Shown piece by piece: positions 23,201 to 34,422 of a DNA stretch of 64,000 nt. Position 1 is the first letter of the stretch, and each line of letters starts with the position of its first letter. This stretch comes from Pinus tabuliformis (taxonomy: Eukaryota > Streptophyta > Pinopsida > Pinales > Pinaceae): the NCBI GenBank assembly GCA_031772625.1, contig CM062815.1, forward strand, positions 914,840,979-914,904,978, given 5' to 3'. The notes beneath the pieces were generated by a model, which was not told the origin of the DNA, made no database searches, and was given only the letters and a program-made list of their open reading frames with translations. The position numbers and the translations under genes were made by a program.

Positions 23201-23977
23201 GACAAATCCAAACAAGTTGTGGCAGAGAAGGGCAGGGAGGTGAAAGCCCTCAAAGACAGGATAAAAGAGCTAGAAAATGAGCTCAAATTAGACAAAGTTA
23301 TAGCTGGGCTTAAGGCAATGCTATGGGCCAACATTGGCCAGTCTATTACTGACCAATGGCAGTATATAGAGACAATCCATGAGCAGCTAGAGCTCATCCC
23401 AAAAGCACAAGATGAAATTCACAAATCAAGGGCTGCTCTAGGCAACATGCCTGAAGTTGCCACCAGGATGATCAATGTGCTGAATAATAGAACAAGTACT
23501 CAGCTGGCAAACATGGGAATTCCCAATAGGACTGAGGCCATTCAGTTAATCAAAAGGGTTCTCACATTGAGAAATTTGGTGCAGACATTGGAGAGAAGGA
23601 CCCAGGACATGCAGACCGAGGTAAAAAGATTCATGGATAAATTCCTGGTGCTGCAAAACAGAGGACTCCCTAGCTTACTGAACATCACAGGGAGACTGCT
23701 CATTCATGAGCAGTATGCCAAAAGAGTGAATGCATTTGCCACAAATGAAATCCATGAGAAGCCCAGAAGTTCAGAAGAAGCAGGACCAGCTACAGGACAG
23801 ACTATCTACAACAAGGTAGAAAGTCTATTCTTCATAATGAATGAAATCAATCACCTGTTTGAGGTGGCACCCAATTTTTACAAGTATACAGAGGCAGAGG
23901 AGACTATGGATGCAATTCTCAGGCATCAACTCCCTACACAAGACTGGTGGGTGAATACAATACAGAAAATTTTGTAA
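20231..23977 (+). CDS. LTR-resident gene of Tat-1, 3' LTR copy: 1248-codon protein with one internal TAG
   Basis: One frame from ATG 20231 to TAA 23975 with a single in-frame TAG at 20921 (after MNL). The part after the stop has no early ATG, so the two halves were one protein; the TAG probably replaced CAG. It is not gag or pol. Visible parts: residues 1-470, a compact domain with landmarks AVLSPTGSILFHITPESI, INEMLHF, VLGFKG and LFIHPAMTLLYGVPPPRL; residues 540-575, a Gln/Glu-rich linker; residues 612-634, basic clusters (SRKRDRE, EKRQR) that look like a nuclear localisation signal; residues 650-900, helical; residues 957-1027, coiled coil (LEAQMAELNETRDKLAKVN); then a helical C-terminus. 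I recognise no named family. A related protein is encoded in the Tat-2 LTRs. Roles such as RNA chaperone, assembly or silencing suppression are guesses. Confidence 0.8.
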
Positions 23978-24446
23978 ACAGTGAGCCATTCACTAAAATT
24001 TTGTTTTTTATATGAATTATTATGCAAAGCACAGTTTAACAAAATCAACATGCATTAAAGATTAAAGCTGAGCCAACTCAGCAAAAATTTTGGCCAACAA
24101 AGAAAGAACAAGAAACCACAGCTGGCAGAGCCGAGAAGATACAGCGTAGAAAAAAATAGAGACACTTTTTCCAGCATCAAAGCAAAGCGGTTCAACCGAC
24201 TCAATGACCTCCAAAGGTCAAATTATTCTCTGACAGACTTTAAGAGCATTTATGCTGCATTCAAAGCTGTAATAACTTCTTTTCTACTTTCTGTACGAAG
24301 TAATGAAGATATTTTCTCTCTCAGATGACTCAATGCCTGAGATATTTTTTATAAGCATTCCTATAAAGTCCCCTTCGCATGAGTTTGCAAGGGGGTTGTG
24401 GATTTCTCCTGAAGAAGTTCTTATGTTGTAATCCTTTCAGAAGTTT

Positions 24447-24452
24447 AATAAA
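24447..24452 (+). terminator. Poly(A) signal AATAAA in Tat-1 3' LTR
   Basis: AATAAA lies 470 bp past the stop of the LTR gene, and is the natural 3' end signal for both the genomic RNA and any LTR-gene transcript from this copy. Confidence 0.45.
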
Positions 24453-25218
24453 GAAAGTGATGGAATTTCTCGGATTTCTGAAGTGTTGAATGCGTTCTGG
24501 TGTCTGTTGAAAACTGCTGGATTCCTGTGTATTACACCATACAATAAGTCTCTGTAACTCTCTCTGTTATGTATTTTGATTTGTTAAAATCCATATATGT
24601 TTTCTAACTTTGAATATTTAGCAACAAGGAAAAAGAATAACTTTTAGGATTTATTCAATGAATACCCTGAGTTCAATCTGTGTTGTTAATGAATGTTTTC
24701 TTCAGCTGTAATCTTGATAAGTGTAATTCTTAATTGCTGCACTTTCAGAATACATCTTTCACAGTGACCTTTGTCACAGAAATTCAAGTTTGCTCCTGTG
24801 CAACGTGTTTCACTTTCACCTCACCAGCTTAATAGAGAATTCTTAATTGCTTTCTGTTGGCTGATATGCCTCACCATACAAGTTAAATTTGTTTGTCTGA
24901 GATACACAATTGGCCCTGCAGTTTGAACACCACCAATCCTGCATTTCAAAGCATTTCATAGCTCCAGACTCCATTGCCCAATGATATTTTACTCTCTAAA
25001 CACTACATCTTAAGACCTGAAAGAAATCCTTCAACCAAAACATAAACCAAAACCTGAGCATAATAGCTAGCCTAAAACACCATCATAACAAAGACAAATC
25101 ATAAAGAGAGAGCCCTCTCTGATTACAGTTTGGCTAGAAACTGTGATCCAAAGATTGGTTAGTGGTTACCCCGGCCGTATTCCCTTGGGAGTCATAGGGA
25201 ACAACTTGGGTGTTAACA

Positions 25219-25223
25219 GTTGG
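25219..25223 (+). repeat. Target site duplication of Tat-1, right copy (GTTGG)
   Basis: Identical to 3948-3952. The PLE reverse transcriptase frame continues immediately after it. Confidence 0.9.
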
Positions 25224-26483
25224 TAAGACCAATTCTTACATAAAAGATTCCAACCAATATGTTAAATTCATTAAAAATACTAAGATAGATCCGGGTGATA
25301 AATTCATCAGTTTTGATGTTGTCTAGTTGTTCACTAAAATTCCCTTAGATGAAGCAGTTCAAGTAGTGAAAGAGGTAGCTGACCCACAAACTGCAAGATT
25401 AGCTGAAATCTGTCTGCGGTCCACCTTCTTCACCTTCCAAGGGGAGATTTTTGAGCAAACGTCAGGAGTGGCTATGGGATCACCCCTTTCACCTATTGTA
25501 GCCAATCTCTTCATGGAAAAGTTTGAAAAGAAGTCTCTTGACACCTACCCTTTAAAACCGAAATTTTGGATCAGGTTTGTGGACGACACCAGTGTGGATT
25601 GGCCCCATGGGGAAGACGAACTTAAAAACTTTTTAAACCATCTCAATAGTTTTCCAAAGACATCAAATTTACTATGGAAACTGAAGAGAATAATTGCATC
25701 TCTTTCCTGGACACCCTCCTCATTAGAAACAAGGATGGTTCTATAGGTCACAAAGTATTCAGGAAAAAGGCGCATACTGATAACTATCTCCACGCAAATT
25801 CTCACCACCACCTAGCCCAAAAAATGGGAGTTCATCAAACCCTCTTCACTAGAGCTTGTAGAATTTCTGATGAAAGCCACACCGAGGAAGAAATCACATA
25901 CTTAAAAAGAGCTTTTTCCAAACTTGGATACAATAATAAAGATATCTTCAGATCCTTTCAAAAAGCCAAATCTGGAAACAATAAAAACAAAACAAACAAT
26001 TCCCCAAGCATTAACGCCTACCTTCCATATATTCATGGTGTAACTGACAAACTAGCCAAAATTCTCTTAAAAAAGAATATCAAAACCTCATTCAAACCCT
26101 TGACAACTATTAGACAAAGAATGAAATCTATTAAAGACAACCCAGAACATCTCCAGCAGAAAGGTGTTTATATTATTAATTGTTCCTGTGGAGAACAATA
26201 TATCGGGGAAACAGGTAGATCAGTTAGTATCAGGCTAAAAGAACATAGTGTAGATATCCGTAGGGAAAGAACCCATTCCTCAGCCTTGGCGGAAAATGTA
26301 GGTGAGACAAACCACCGTATATGCCTTGAAAACACAAAAGTCATTGCTAATGAAAAACACTATTTCAATCGAAAAGTCCGAGAAGCTCTTGAGATCATAA
26401 AACACCCACATAACCTCAACAGGGATGGAGGCTTGGAAATTAGTAGGAATTGGACCTCACTCCTCACCCATGGATTAAATTGA
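25224..26483 (+). pseudogene. PLE polyprotein, RT palm to GIY-YIG endonuclease
   Basis: Second half of the PLE gene. The sequence reads through FISFDVV, a TAG at 25324 (expected Ser), LFTKIP, then TSGVAMGSPLSPIVANLFME and the RT active site FVDD at 25576-25587 (RFVDDTSVDWPHG). A frameshift near 25650-25665 moves the frame; the remainder is open to TGA at 26481. It contains SFLDTLL, a linker with PYIHGVTDKLAKIL, and the GIY-YIG domain near 26160-26270 (GVYIINCSCG, QYIGETGRSVSIRLKEH). The domain nicks target DNA in PLEs. The order RT then GIY-YIG is diagnostic of endonuclease-bearing PLEs. Two visible lesions in this half make it inactive. Confidence 0.9.
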
Positions 26484-27031
26484 CCCTCTCTTTCTCTTCC
26501 TACCCTCCCTTCTTTAGATCAAATCGGCTCCTCTCCTAACCAAATAGCTTTGTATAACAGACTAGCTAGCTTATAAGCTTTGAAACACATCATTAACAAT
26601 TCATTAACCTCCGGAGTAATTAAAAACTTGCAAGAATTGAATAAAATAAACATAATTATTATAAATTTACAATTAGTTAAAACAAAATCATTATGATTAA
26701 TCATTTTATTAAATAGAATACAATAAAAAACTTAATACATAAACAATTTAACTCAAACAATTAATAAACAACTATAATAAGATACAAGTATAATAAATAA
26801 AACTAAAAAGAACTTTAATATATCAAAATAAATAAATAAAAATAAATTAATTAAATTAAATTATTATAGAATATCAAAACATTAAAAATTATCCTAACCA
26901 TAAAAAACTTTTATAATACATTAACCTCCTTAGTAACTAAAAAAAAACTTGTAAAACTTAAACTAAAACATAAACAAAATTACTATAATGCTACAATTAA
27001 TTAAAACTAAAGCATTATGATAAATTATTTA

Positions 27032-27036
<5 letters not shown>

Positions 27037-27069
<33 letters not shown>
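27037..27069. repeat. (AT)n microsatellite
   Basis: About 33 bp of uninterrupted AT dinucleotides inside the PLE 3' region. Confidence 0.9.
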
Positions 27070-27079
<10 letters not shown>

Positions 27080-27307
27080 TCATCTAAATGTAATTAATAA
27101 AAAACTATAAGAATTATCCATGTATAATAAACTTTAATATATCAAAAATTATAAAAATATTATAAAATCTAATTAATTCATATCAGAAATTATAAAAATA
27201 TTATAAATCCAGTTAATTCAAATTAGTAGGCTGGTTGGCTCACATACTTGACATCTCAACCCTAACCGTATTTATCTCTACTGTCTCTCTCCTTTGTAAA
27301 TCAAGTC

Positions 27308-27338
27308 CTGATGATGAGCCTTGGTCTAGACTCGAAAC
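27308..27338 (+). ncRNA. Hammerhead-ribozyme-like core in PLE 3' end (degenerate)
   Basis: The conserved hammerhead boxes CTGATGA (27308-27314) and GAAAC (27334-27338) are separated by 19 nt whose ends (GAG ... CTC) can pair as a short stem II. Hammerhead motifs are described in the terminal repeats of PLEs. I do not find a well-placed NUH cleavage triplet and closing stem I, so this copy may be inactive or a remnant. Confidence 0.45.
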
Positions 27339-27391
27339 GTTGACAATGCAAAAATGAAAATTGTGGAATATCCGAGTGTTCATTCTAAAAA

Positions 27392-28601
27392 ACCTAAATC
27401 TTGCCAAGCAGTTGAGGACATAATACTAATAGATTCACCCTCGTCTACAATTATGCTAGGTACGACCATATTATAAGCATGTAGTGTAATCTGGAAAGCT
27501 ACATAAGATGGAAGATGATATCCTGCCAGTTGACTCCAATCAAAGAAGTGACTAAACTACATTGAAGGGGTGTCATAGGAATGGCAGAGCTACCCTCTTG
27601 TGTTATGGGAACATGAGAAATTCTCTCATGCACCTCAGGAATGAGAGGATTTCCCTCCAGTTCATTCTAAACTGAAGAAACCAGAAGAACCTTAGGCATA
27701 TGGGGTTCACTCTTTCCCTGATAGGTACGGTTAATTGAAGGTCGAGCTAGGTCTACCATTTTCTCAACTAATGGTTAGTCGAGAACAAACTCACGAGACT
27801 CACCTTCAGAGAGAGTGGGTTTGACCAAAGATGAATTTTGATCAATCACTTGATCAACTAGTAGAGGAGTAGGGGAACGTGTTTGATAACCATCCAAAAG
27901 ATGAAGCTGATAATCTGTAAGGTTTTCCAACTCTATGGAATATTTATCCATAAGAGGACAAAGGTGAATGGGATGATTACCTTCACACAACTACAGGGAA
28001 ATTTGACTTTTCCGTTTTTCCCATGGGCTTTACTATTACTAGTTGAGGGTTTTTCACCAACATGAACCCCAGAGGATTATGACAAAGTTCGATGTGAAGA
28101 TATGGACCACACTTCTAAGACATTGGGAATGCCAGGACAATTCCTAAGAAGGTGATCACCCTTATATAGCGTGCAAGGGAATTTCACTTTCTAGGGCTGA
28201 TTGAAATATTTTTCTTCATTAGTTGTATCAGTAACAATAGTTGTTTGGTTTCCCCCTTGCTTATTTTGCTTCTTCTTCTTAGCTTACTGGTTACTAGAAT
28301 CCAGACTTTCACTAGGTGAAGAGGAAGAACGGGGTGAAGAAACATGCAAAAAAGGCGAAGGGTCAAATTTAGGATCAACATGAGGTTGATGTTGTTAAGG
28401 TGGAGGAGAAAATGGTTGAAAATTATTTTTGACACTCAGAATCACCGAGGCTGAAAATAACCAAATTGGCTATATAATGGTAAAATCAGGAAGGGACAAC
28501 GTTGCCATATAGGGAGCACCAACATTTCCAAATGAAGGAAAAGGACTAGGATTCCCTTTAGGGGGGTTTCCTTGGTTAGTAGACTTGGGAAATGTTGCCA
28601 T
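27392..28601 (-). pseudogene. Decayed minus-strand gag/protease of an LTR retrotransposon (left part of the split gene)
   Basis: Read on the minus strand from an ATG at 28601 (MATFPKSTNQGNPPKG). A Pro/Ser-rich gag N-terminus is followed by two zinc-knuckle-like modules: KVKFPCTLYKGDHLLRNCP near 28150 and CEGNHPIHLCPLMD near 27985. Further along comes a protease-like segment near 27540-27395 with FDWSQL, LPSYVAFQIT and a VDEGESISIM motif corresponding to the aspartic protease active site. Several stops and frame changes are present. The frame is cut after TAWQDLG by the PLE and resumes at 2423. It is the oldest layer in the window's left half; the family name is unknown to me. Confidence 0.7.
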
Positions 28602-29299
28602 TGATATCAACCTAAGATATACTAAGGAGTATTTCCATAGGAAGGATATTTTTCCACAGTCAATTAATTGATTTTAGAAAATAAAAAAACAAAATAAAAA
28701 AAGGGGCAAGCTAGGCAAGAGAATTTGCCAAGTATCCGTGAACCGCTATATACACCTTATCTGAAACCAATGACTTAACATACGACGACAAGTCTCCCCG
28801 AATGTTATGTTCGGTGTATCATGTCTACAAGGTAGCTGACGATTACCTATGGCTAAGTGATAGCAACCTAGTAGGGTCTCCCAATATATATGTGACAGTA
28901 TGGGGAACACAAGTCCATGTTAGCGCTATCTAATGCATAATCATTCGATGAGAGCATTCCCATATACTTTCCATACATGGAGCGCATTTGATATACCCAA
29001 GAGTAATGGAGAACGATCCTATATACTTTCATACATGGAATGAGATTTCACCCTAAGGATACAATGTTAGAATATAATGACAACTGCTAGGTTTATAGAC
29101 GCTAGAAAATGTCTCTAGACTAGATCTCCAAATGTTTTCATTAAGTTCCAAATGATCCTTAGGTTAATTGAGTAACTTTTGATGTTTTTCTTGAATTATG
29201 TTTCAATTTTGGGCTCAAAACGATGTCGCCTGAATCCCTAATATGCACTTCGTTTCAATGAAATCTAGACTAATCAAGGGAAGAAAATTCAATCAATAA
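28602..29299 (-). other. Probable leader or LTR remnant of the minus-strand element
   Basis: No frame is seen. On the minus strand this lies just upstream of the gag ATG. Near 28757-28768 the minus strand reads TGGTTTCAGATA, a distant match to the initiator-tRNA primer site TGGTATCAGAGC, preceded by a TCA end, so an LTR may begin at about 28770 and continue rightward beyond the Copia insertion. This is weak evidence. Confidence 0.3.
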
Positions 29300-30166
29300 T
29301 GTTGAGAAATGGCAACACAAAATTCTAGTTTAATTTGTCCTTGAATTAAACTATGAATTAAAATAGAATTCTTTTCTCATAGCAATTTGAAAATAATTAA
29401 TTAACTTAATTAATTTAGGAAATTTGAATTGGAAATCTTTTAGAAGACATGTATATTTTCTCCCTAACTTATAGGAGTTAAGGATGAGATATGAATGAGT
29501 TGTAATTAGTTAACTTAGTTTAATGAGTTAATTCCAGTTAAATTAGATCCAATCAGTTTCAGGAACTAATAGTTAGTAAATAGTCAATTGGGACACTAGT
29601 GACCTAATTAGTGCTACTCTAGTTAACTAAAGATTCCACCATCAGAAACTCATGAATGTTGATTCTGACAAAGACCCAGTTGAGACTAGAGTGCAGGGAC
29701 AAATTACTAATTGTTTTAGATTTTTCTAAGTTGCATTGATATTGCATGAACTGATCCTTGATGGATTGCGCCATTTTTAGATGTTTTATTTCCCTTTAAA
29801 TACAAGCTATCCTTCATATGAATTACACATTGGAATAGAGCCTTGGAGAGCTTATGAAGAGGCTAGGATTTGGCCTTGATCTTGATTATGAGTTGGAGAT
29901 TGATTTTTTTGAGTGTTGGGATTCTTCTAGAGAGAACAAGCTTTGTAATTTCATCTTGATTTTTCGGATTAATACAAAACAAATAGTGGGGTTTTGAATT
30001 GTGGCTTTCCCCGGATATTTATTGTGTTATGTGCCTTTGATTCTCTTCCTCTATTGGTTATTGTTTTTTCGATGTTTATGGGCTTCTGCTATAAAGAGTA
30101 GAAGTAGATTCTTGTCTCTTGTTTTAGTAGATTACATGAACTTGTGAATCTACATGTTTTTCTACA
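29300..30166 (+). repeat. 5' LTR of the Copia element (867 bp)
   Basis: It begins TGTTGAGAAATGG and ends TTTTTCTACA. It matches 34417-34949 plus 57707-58057. A useful detail is that it retains the uninterrupted Tat-2 target (CTATCCTTCATATGAATT near 29808-29825). Confidence 0.85.
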
Positions 30167-30177
30167 TGGTATCAGAG
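30167..30177 (+). promoter_or_regulatory. Copia primer binding site (initiator tRNA-Met)
   Basis: TGGTATCAGAG abuts the 5' LTR end without spacer. It is the standard complement of the initiator tRNA-Met 3' end used by most plant Copia elements. Confidence 0.9.
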
Positions 30178-30268
30178 AAAGATTGTTTCTTTTGGGCCAA
30201 GAGTTTGTAGAGATTTTCTGAGAATTTTTGTGCAAAATTTTCATAAACAAATTGTGGATTTGGATTCC

Positions 30269-33200
30269 ATGGGAAAATATACCCAAATTAAAAAAACAAA
30301 TCGGCCGAATCAGAGTTCGGATGAGGGAGATATCACTGATTTAAAACTAGCTCTCTAGAGGATATTTCGAAGTTTTGAGTTTCTGGGTTATAGGTGAAAG
30401 TCAAATTTGCATACATACTTTAGGATCGGGTGATGGCATTCCATGGGTTAATTCTTGAGTATGCCTTGTAAGGAAACTCGAATTTTATAGCCTCGAGGGA
30501 CAGGATGGAGGCTGTGCTAGAAGATACTCACTTGAAGGAATTCATTGATCAAGAAGTCCCCAAGCTAGCAGCTACGGATGCACAAAACTTGGTCAAATGG
30601 CAGAAGTGTGTGGAGAAGGCAAGGTGGATAATCCTTGAGGGAGTTCAATACCACATTGTCTCAAGTCTCCATGGCAAGGAAAATCTTCATGCCATGTGGA
30701 AAACATTGATAGACTTGTATCAGAATAGCAGTGATCAAAGGAAGTTGGCACTGAAGGATAAACTTCGTAAAATCAAGATGGAGAAAGGTGAGACGATTCC
30801 AAAGTACTTGACCAAGTTCACTCAATGTCGAGATGAACTTGGAAGTGTTGTTATCATAGTTGCGGAGGAGGATATGTTGAGCCTTGTTCTTCTTGGACTC
30901 CCAAAGAGTTGGCATAGTTATCAGGACTCTGTCAATGGTTGGGAGAAGCTACTAGATTGGGAATGACTATGGTCATATTTGATGCAGGATGAGATCAGGA
31001 GGAACACTAGGGATGGCTCTTCATCAAAGACTGATGATGAAGAGAATTGTGTCTTAGTGATTAAGGCAAGGAAGGGGAAAGTTAAAATTTCTCGTTCCAA
31101 ATCAGATTCTTATCATGGAGATAAGAAGTAGGACATGATGAAATTTAAATGCTTTCACTGCCACAAGATGGGTCACTTTGCTACAAATTATCCATTGAAG
31201 AAGTCCAAGGAGAAATCCTTAGGAGGAGCGATGAGTGAGGCTATGGCCTCCTAATTTGAATTGGACTTTTCCCTCATTTCATGCATGGTGTCTTCAATGA
31301 TGGGAAGTGTTTGGTACTTAGACAATGGAGCTTCTTTCCGCATGACTAGAAACAAAGAATTATTCAATGAACTGGAGAAGAAATATCTCAAGATGCATAT
31401 TGAGATGGTTGATGATGGTAAGTATAGTGTTACTCGTGTGGGAACTATTAATTTTCAGAGGGAACATGTTGTTCCACTCACCTTGAAGAATGTTATTCAT
31501 GTACCCAGACTGATGAAGAACCTAGTATCCATTTCCATGCATGAGGATAGAGGCCATGATGTGATTTTTTTGAAAAGAAAGGCGTTCCTTCGACACATAG
31601 CCATGGGTCATGGAAAGAAGATAGGGATTAGAGTTCAAAATCTTTATAAGATAGAGGTAGAGGATTGTGCTACTTTGAGTTCAAAAGCAGAAAAGATGTT
31701 GAGTCGAGATGTCGGTGAGTTGTGGCACAAGCGATTGGACCACTTACATCATGGGGCTTTGATGATATTGTAGCAAATCTCTACCAGTCTTCCCAAAGGT
31801 ACCCTTAAGCAAGTTGATACATGCAAGGGTTGTACTTTGGTAAAATACACCAAGTATTCCTTTGAAGACAGAGACAGTCGAGCAGAGTCTATTCTCGAGA
31901 GAGTCCATTCAAATGTGTGTGGACTATTCTTGACAGCATCGACGAACAAACAGATATATTATGTTATATTTGTAGATGACTATTCTCATAAATGTTGGAT
32001 ATTTTTCATGCAGACAAAGGATCATGCATTCACAAAGTTTTGTGAATTCAAAGTATTGGTCGAGAAAGAGTCATGAGAGAAGGTTAAAGCTCTACGAATT
32101 GATAAGGATGGAGAATATGTCTCCAATGAATTTAAGAAATTATGTGCATCAGAAGGGATTAAATGAGAGTTGACAACACCTCATAACCCTCAATGGAATG
32201 GGGTTGCTGAGAGCAAGCATAGAAGCATAGTAGGGGTAGCAAGGGTAATGTTGCATGATCAAGGCATAATACTACACTTGTGTTCAGAGGCATGCAACAC
32301 AGCAGTTTATGTTCAAAACCATATCCCACATCGGATACTTGAGAGTAAAACACCAAAGGAAGCTTATTATGGTAAGAGACCAGATGTTGGTCACTTCAGG
32401 ATTTTTGGGTCATCAGTTTATTGCCATGTGACCTAAGATGCACGGAAGAAGCTTGAGTCAACAACTGAGTTGGGGATCTTTGTGGGGTACACTGATACTC
32501 CCTACAATTATCGAGTGTACATGCAAACCATTCAGATGATAGTGGTTCATAGGGATGTCAAGTTTGACGAGGAAAAGGCCATGCAAATATCCCTTGAGAG
32601 GGATCTTGAGCTACATGCGAAGGGGTAACTTTTGGTTCGTAAGTTTTAGGAGCCTTAGATGGATGTGGAGTAGCCACATGCAGAGGTTCCTGAAGTGGAG
32701 ACATCCACTCAAGCAGAGTCTTCTAGAGAGGGAAGAAAGCACACTAGAGAGGCTGACAGATTGTTGGATGATCCATGAGAGAATGTGGGAACACCATCTT
32801 CTCAGCATAGACAGAGGAGGCCACTAGATAGGTACACTGGATACATGGCACTTATGGGTGCATGTGTTGTGACAGAGTCATCTTCCTTTCAAGAAGCAGT
32901 GCAATAGCCATTTTGGGTTGATGCGGTGGTGGAGGAGTATGACTCCATAGTTCGAAACAGTTGTTGAGATGTGGTATCGAGATCAGAGGAAAAGTCAGTT
33001 GTGAGCTCCCGTTGGCTTTACAAGGTAAAGCAAGATGCAGATGGTATTGTGGAGAATAATAAGGCCATATTTGTGGCTCACGGCTTTTCACAGGTAGAGG
33101 GGATTGACTATGATAATACCTTTGCTCTTGTTGCAAGGTACTCGTCAATCAGATCTATATTAGCACTATCAATACAGATGGGTTGGAAGATCCATTAGAT

Positions 33201-34422
33201 GGATGTGAAGACTACCTTCATCAATGGAATTACTTAGGAGGACGTGTACATAGACCAACCCGAAGGTTTTGAAATCTTGGACTATGAGTCGCATGTGTGC
33301 CGACTCAAGAAAGTGTTGTATGGGCTGAAGCCAGCACCCCATGCTTGGTACACCAGGATAGATAGCTACTTTATTGGGTTGGGCTTCACAAAGAGAGAAG
33401 GAGATGCAAACCTATATCACATACTGGTGGAAGGTAATATTTTGATCATTATACCTTTTCTACATGATCTCATATTGACAGGTGATGAGAAGCTCATCAA
33501 ATCTTGCAAGGAGGACCTTGTAAGAGAGTTTGAGATGAAGGACATGGGGCTCATGCATTACTTACTTGGCATGGAGGTATGGCAGGGAGATGGGGAGTTG
33601 TTTGTTTCTCAAGGGAAGTATGCCAATGAGATACTCAGGAGATTCCACATGGAGAGAACTAAACCCATGGAGACTCCTCTAGCTGCTAACTGGAGGAAGG
33701 AGGATGCCACTTCAGGAGAAGTAGTGGAAGCTATTGTTTACAGGTAGCTTGTAGGTTCACTCATGTATTTGGTGAACACACAACCAGATATGTGTTATGC
33801 AGTTAACCAGCTTAGTCAAGCGATGGTTAGGCCTACCAAGCTATATTAGAAGGTGAAAAAGCATGTATTGAGCTACCTCAGAGGCACTACTCAGTTTGGG
33901 TTATGGTACAGATGGACATAGGGAGTGAAGCTTCAAGGCTTCACTGATGTAGATTGCAGAGGGATTCCATCTAACAGGAAGAGCACATCAAAAGGGATCT
34001 TTAGTATTGGGTCAGCGACAGTTTCTTTGTACAGCAAGAAACAAATATCGGTTGCACTCAATTTGGCAGAGGCAGAGTACATGGCTACAAGTCAAGAAGC
34101 ATGTGAGGATATCTGGATGAGGAAGATAATGGTTGGTTTTTTTGGTTAGTAGATGGATACGGCAATTATTTATTATGATGATCAGAGTTGTATCAAACTC
34201 TCTGAAAATCTAGTTTTACATGACCGGTCCAAGCATATAGATATCTAGTATCATCATCTCAGAAATTGTGTATTGAGGCATATCTTATTGTTATATTACA
34301 TTCCCAAGGAGGAGTAAGATGCTGACATCTTGACAAAGGCATTGCCAAGATGTAAATTCAAGTTTCATAGAGACGAGATTAGGGTAGTGGACAATCCCTT
34401 TCTTATTGAGAGGGAGTGTTGA
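30269..34422 (+). pseudogene. Copia gag-pol polyprotein, heavily mutated
   Basis: Order is gag, protease, integrase, RT, RNase H, which defines Ty1/Copia. Gag starts near ATG 30269 (MGKYTQ), with an open core at 30505-30966. The zinc knuckle near 31150 reads CFHCHKMGHFATNY, its last Cys changed to Tyr. Protease reads LDNGAS at about 31320 (expected DSGA). Gag-pre-integrase ends ELWHKRLDHLHHGA. Integrase pieces: VDDYSHKCW and PQWNGVAES. RT includes WLYKVKQDADG, VLYGLKPAPHAWY; its active site near 33460 reads FLHD instead of YVDD. RNase H reads LAEAEYMA near 34060. The frame ends EREC then TGA, overlapping the 3' LTR start. Many stops; not functional. Confidence 0.88.
34406..34416 (+). promoter_or_regulatory. 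Copia polypurine tract
   Basis: A purine-rich run ending GAGAGGGAG immediately precedes the 3' LTR start at 34417, the expected plus-strand priming site. Confidence 0.7.

Larger units (their letters stand above)
3953..25218 (+). mobile_element. Tat-1: giant Tat-like Ty3/Gypsy LTR retrotransposon, about 21.3 kb
   Basis: The layout is 5' LTR (3953-11165), internal region (11166-17966) with PBS and gag-pol, and 3' LTR (17967-25218), flanked by GTTGG. LTRs start TGTTAGC and end TGTTAACA. The internal order is gag, protease, archaeal-type RNase H, RT, degenerate RNase H, integrase, which places it among dual-RNase-H Tat elements. Each LTR contains a 1248-codon reading frame in sense. In the first 550 bp I counted about 11 differences between LTRs, near 2%. 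Two in-frame stops inactivate gag-pol, so this copy is not autonomous now. The LTRs are among the longest I know of for plant elements. Confidence 0.93.
17967..25218 (+). repeat. 3' LTR of Tat-1 (7252 bp)
   Basis: It begins TGTTAGC and ends TGTTAACA and is followed by the GTTGG duplication. It keeps the long LTR gene nearly open, unlike the 5' LTR. It includes 38 bp (about 19743-19782) missing from the 5' copy. Motif counterparts: TATA at 18745 and 19990, one intact TGACGTCA at 19566 with three mutated neighbours (19577, 19606, 19617), AATAAA at 24447. Confidence 0.93.
2424..27391 (+). mobile_element. Penelope-like retroelement (GIY-YIG type), split by Tat-1
   Basis: After removing the inserted Tat-1 element and one target duplication, about 3.7 kb of PLE remains. 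The borders are set by the host: on the minus strand the interrupted protease reading frame stops at 27392 and resumes at 2423 with no gap in expected sequence. The element carries an RT with PLE-type motifs and a C-terminal GIY-YIG endonuclease, with an AT-rich 3' region ending in a hammerhead-like core 54-84 bp from the 3' end. PLEs with this domain are rare in plants and described in conifers (Dryad). No clear target duplication was resolved. Frameshifts and a stop make it inactive. Confidence 0.8.
26484..27391 (+). other. PLE 3' untranslated region, AT-rich with internal duplications
   Basis: No frame is present. Two related modules start with CATTAACCTCC at about 26604 and 26920, each followed by an A-rich run, an ACAATTA block and a CATTATGAT block. 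A 40-bp tandem pair (ATTATAAAAATATTATAAA) lies at about 27148-27230. An (AT)n microsatellite is at about 27037-27069. The last 90 bp hold a hammerhead-like core. Confidence 0.6.
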
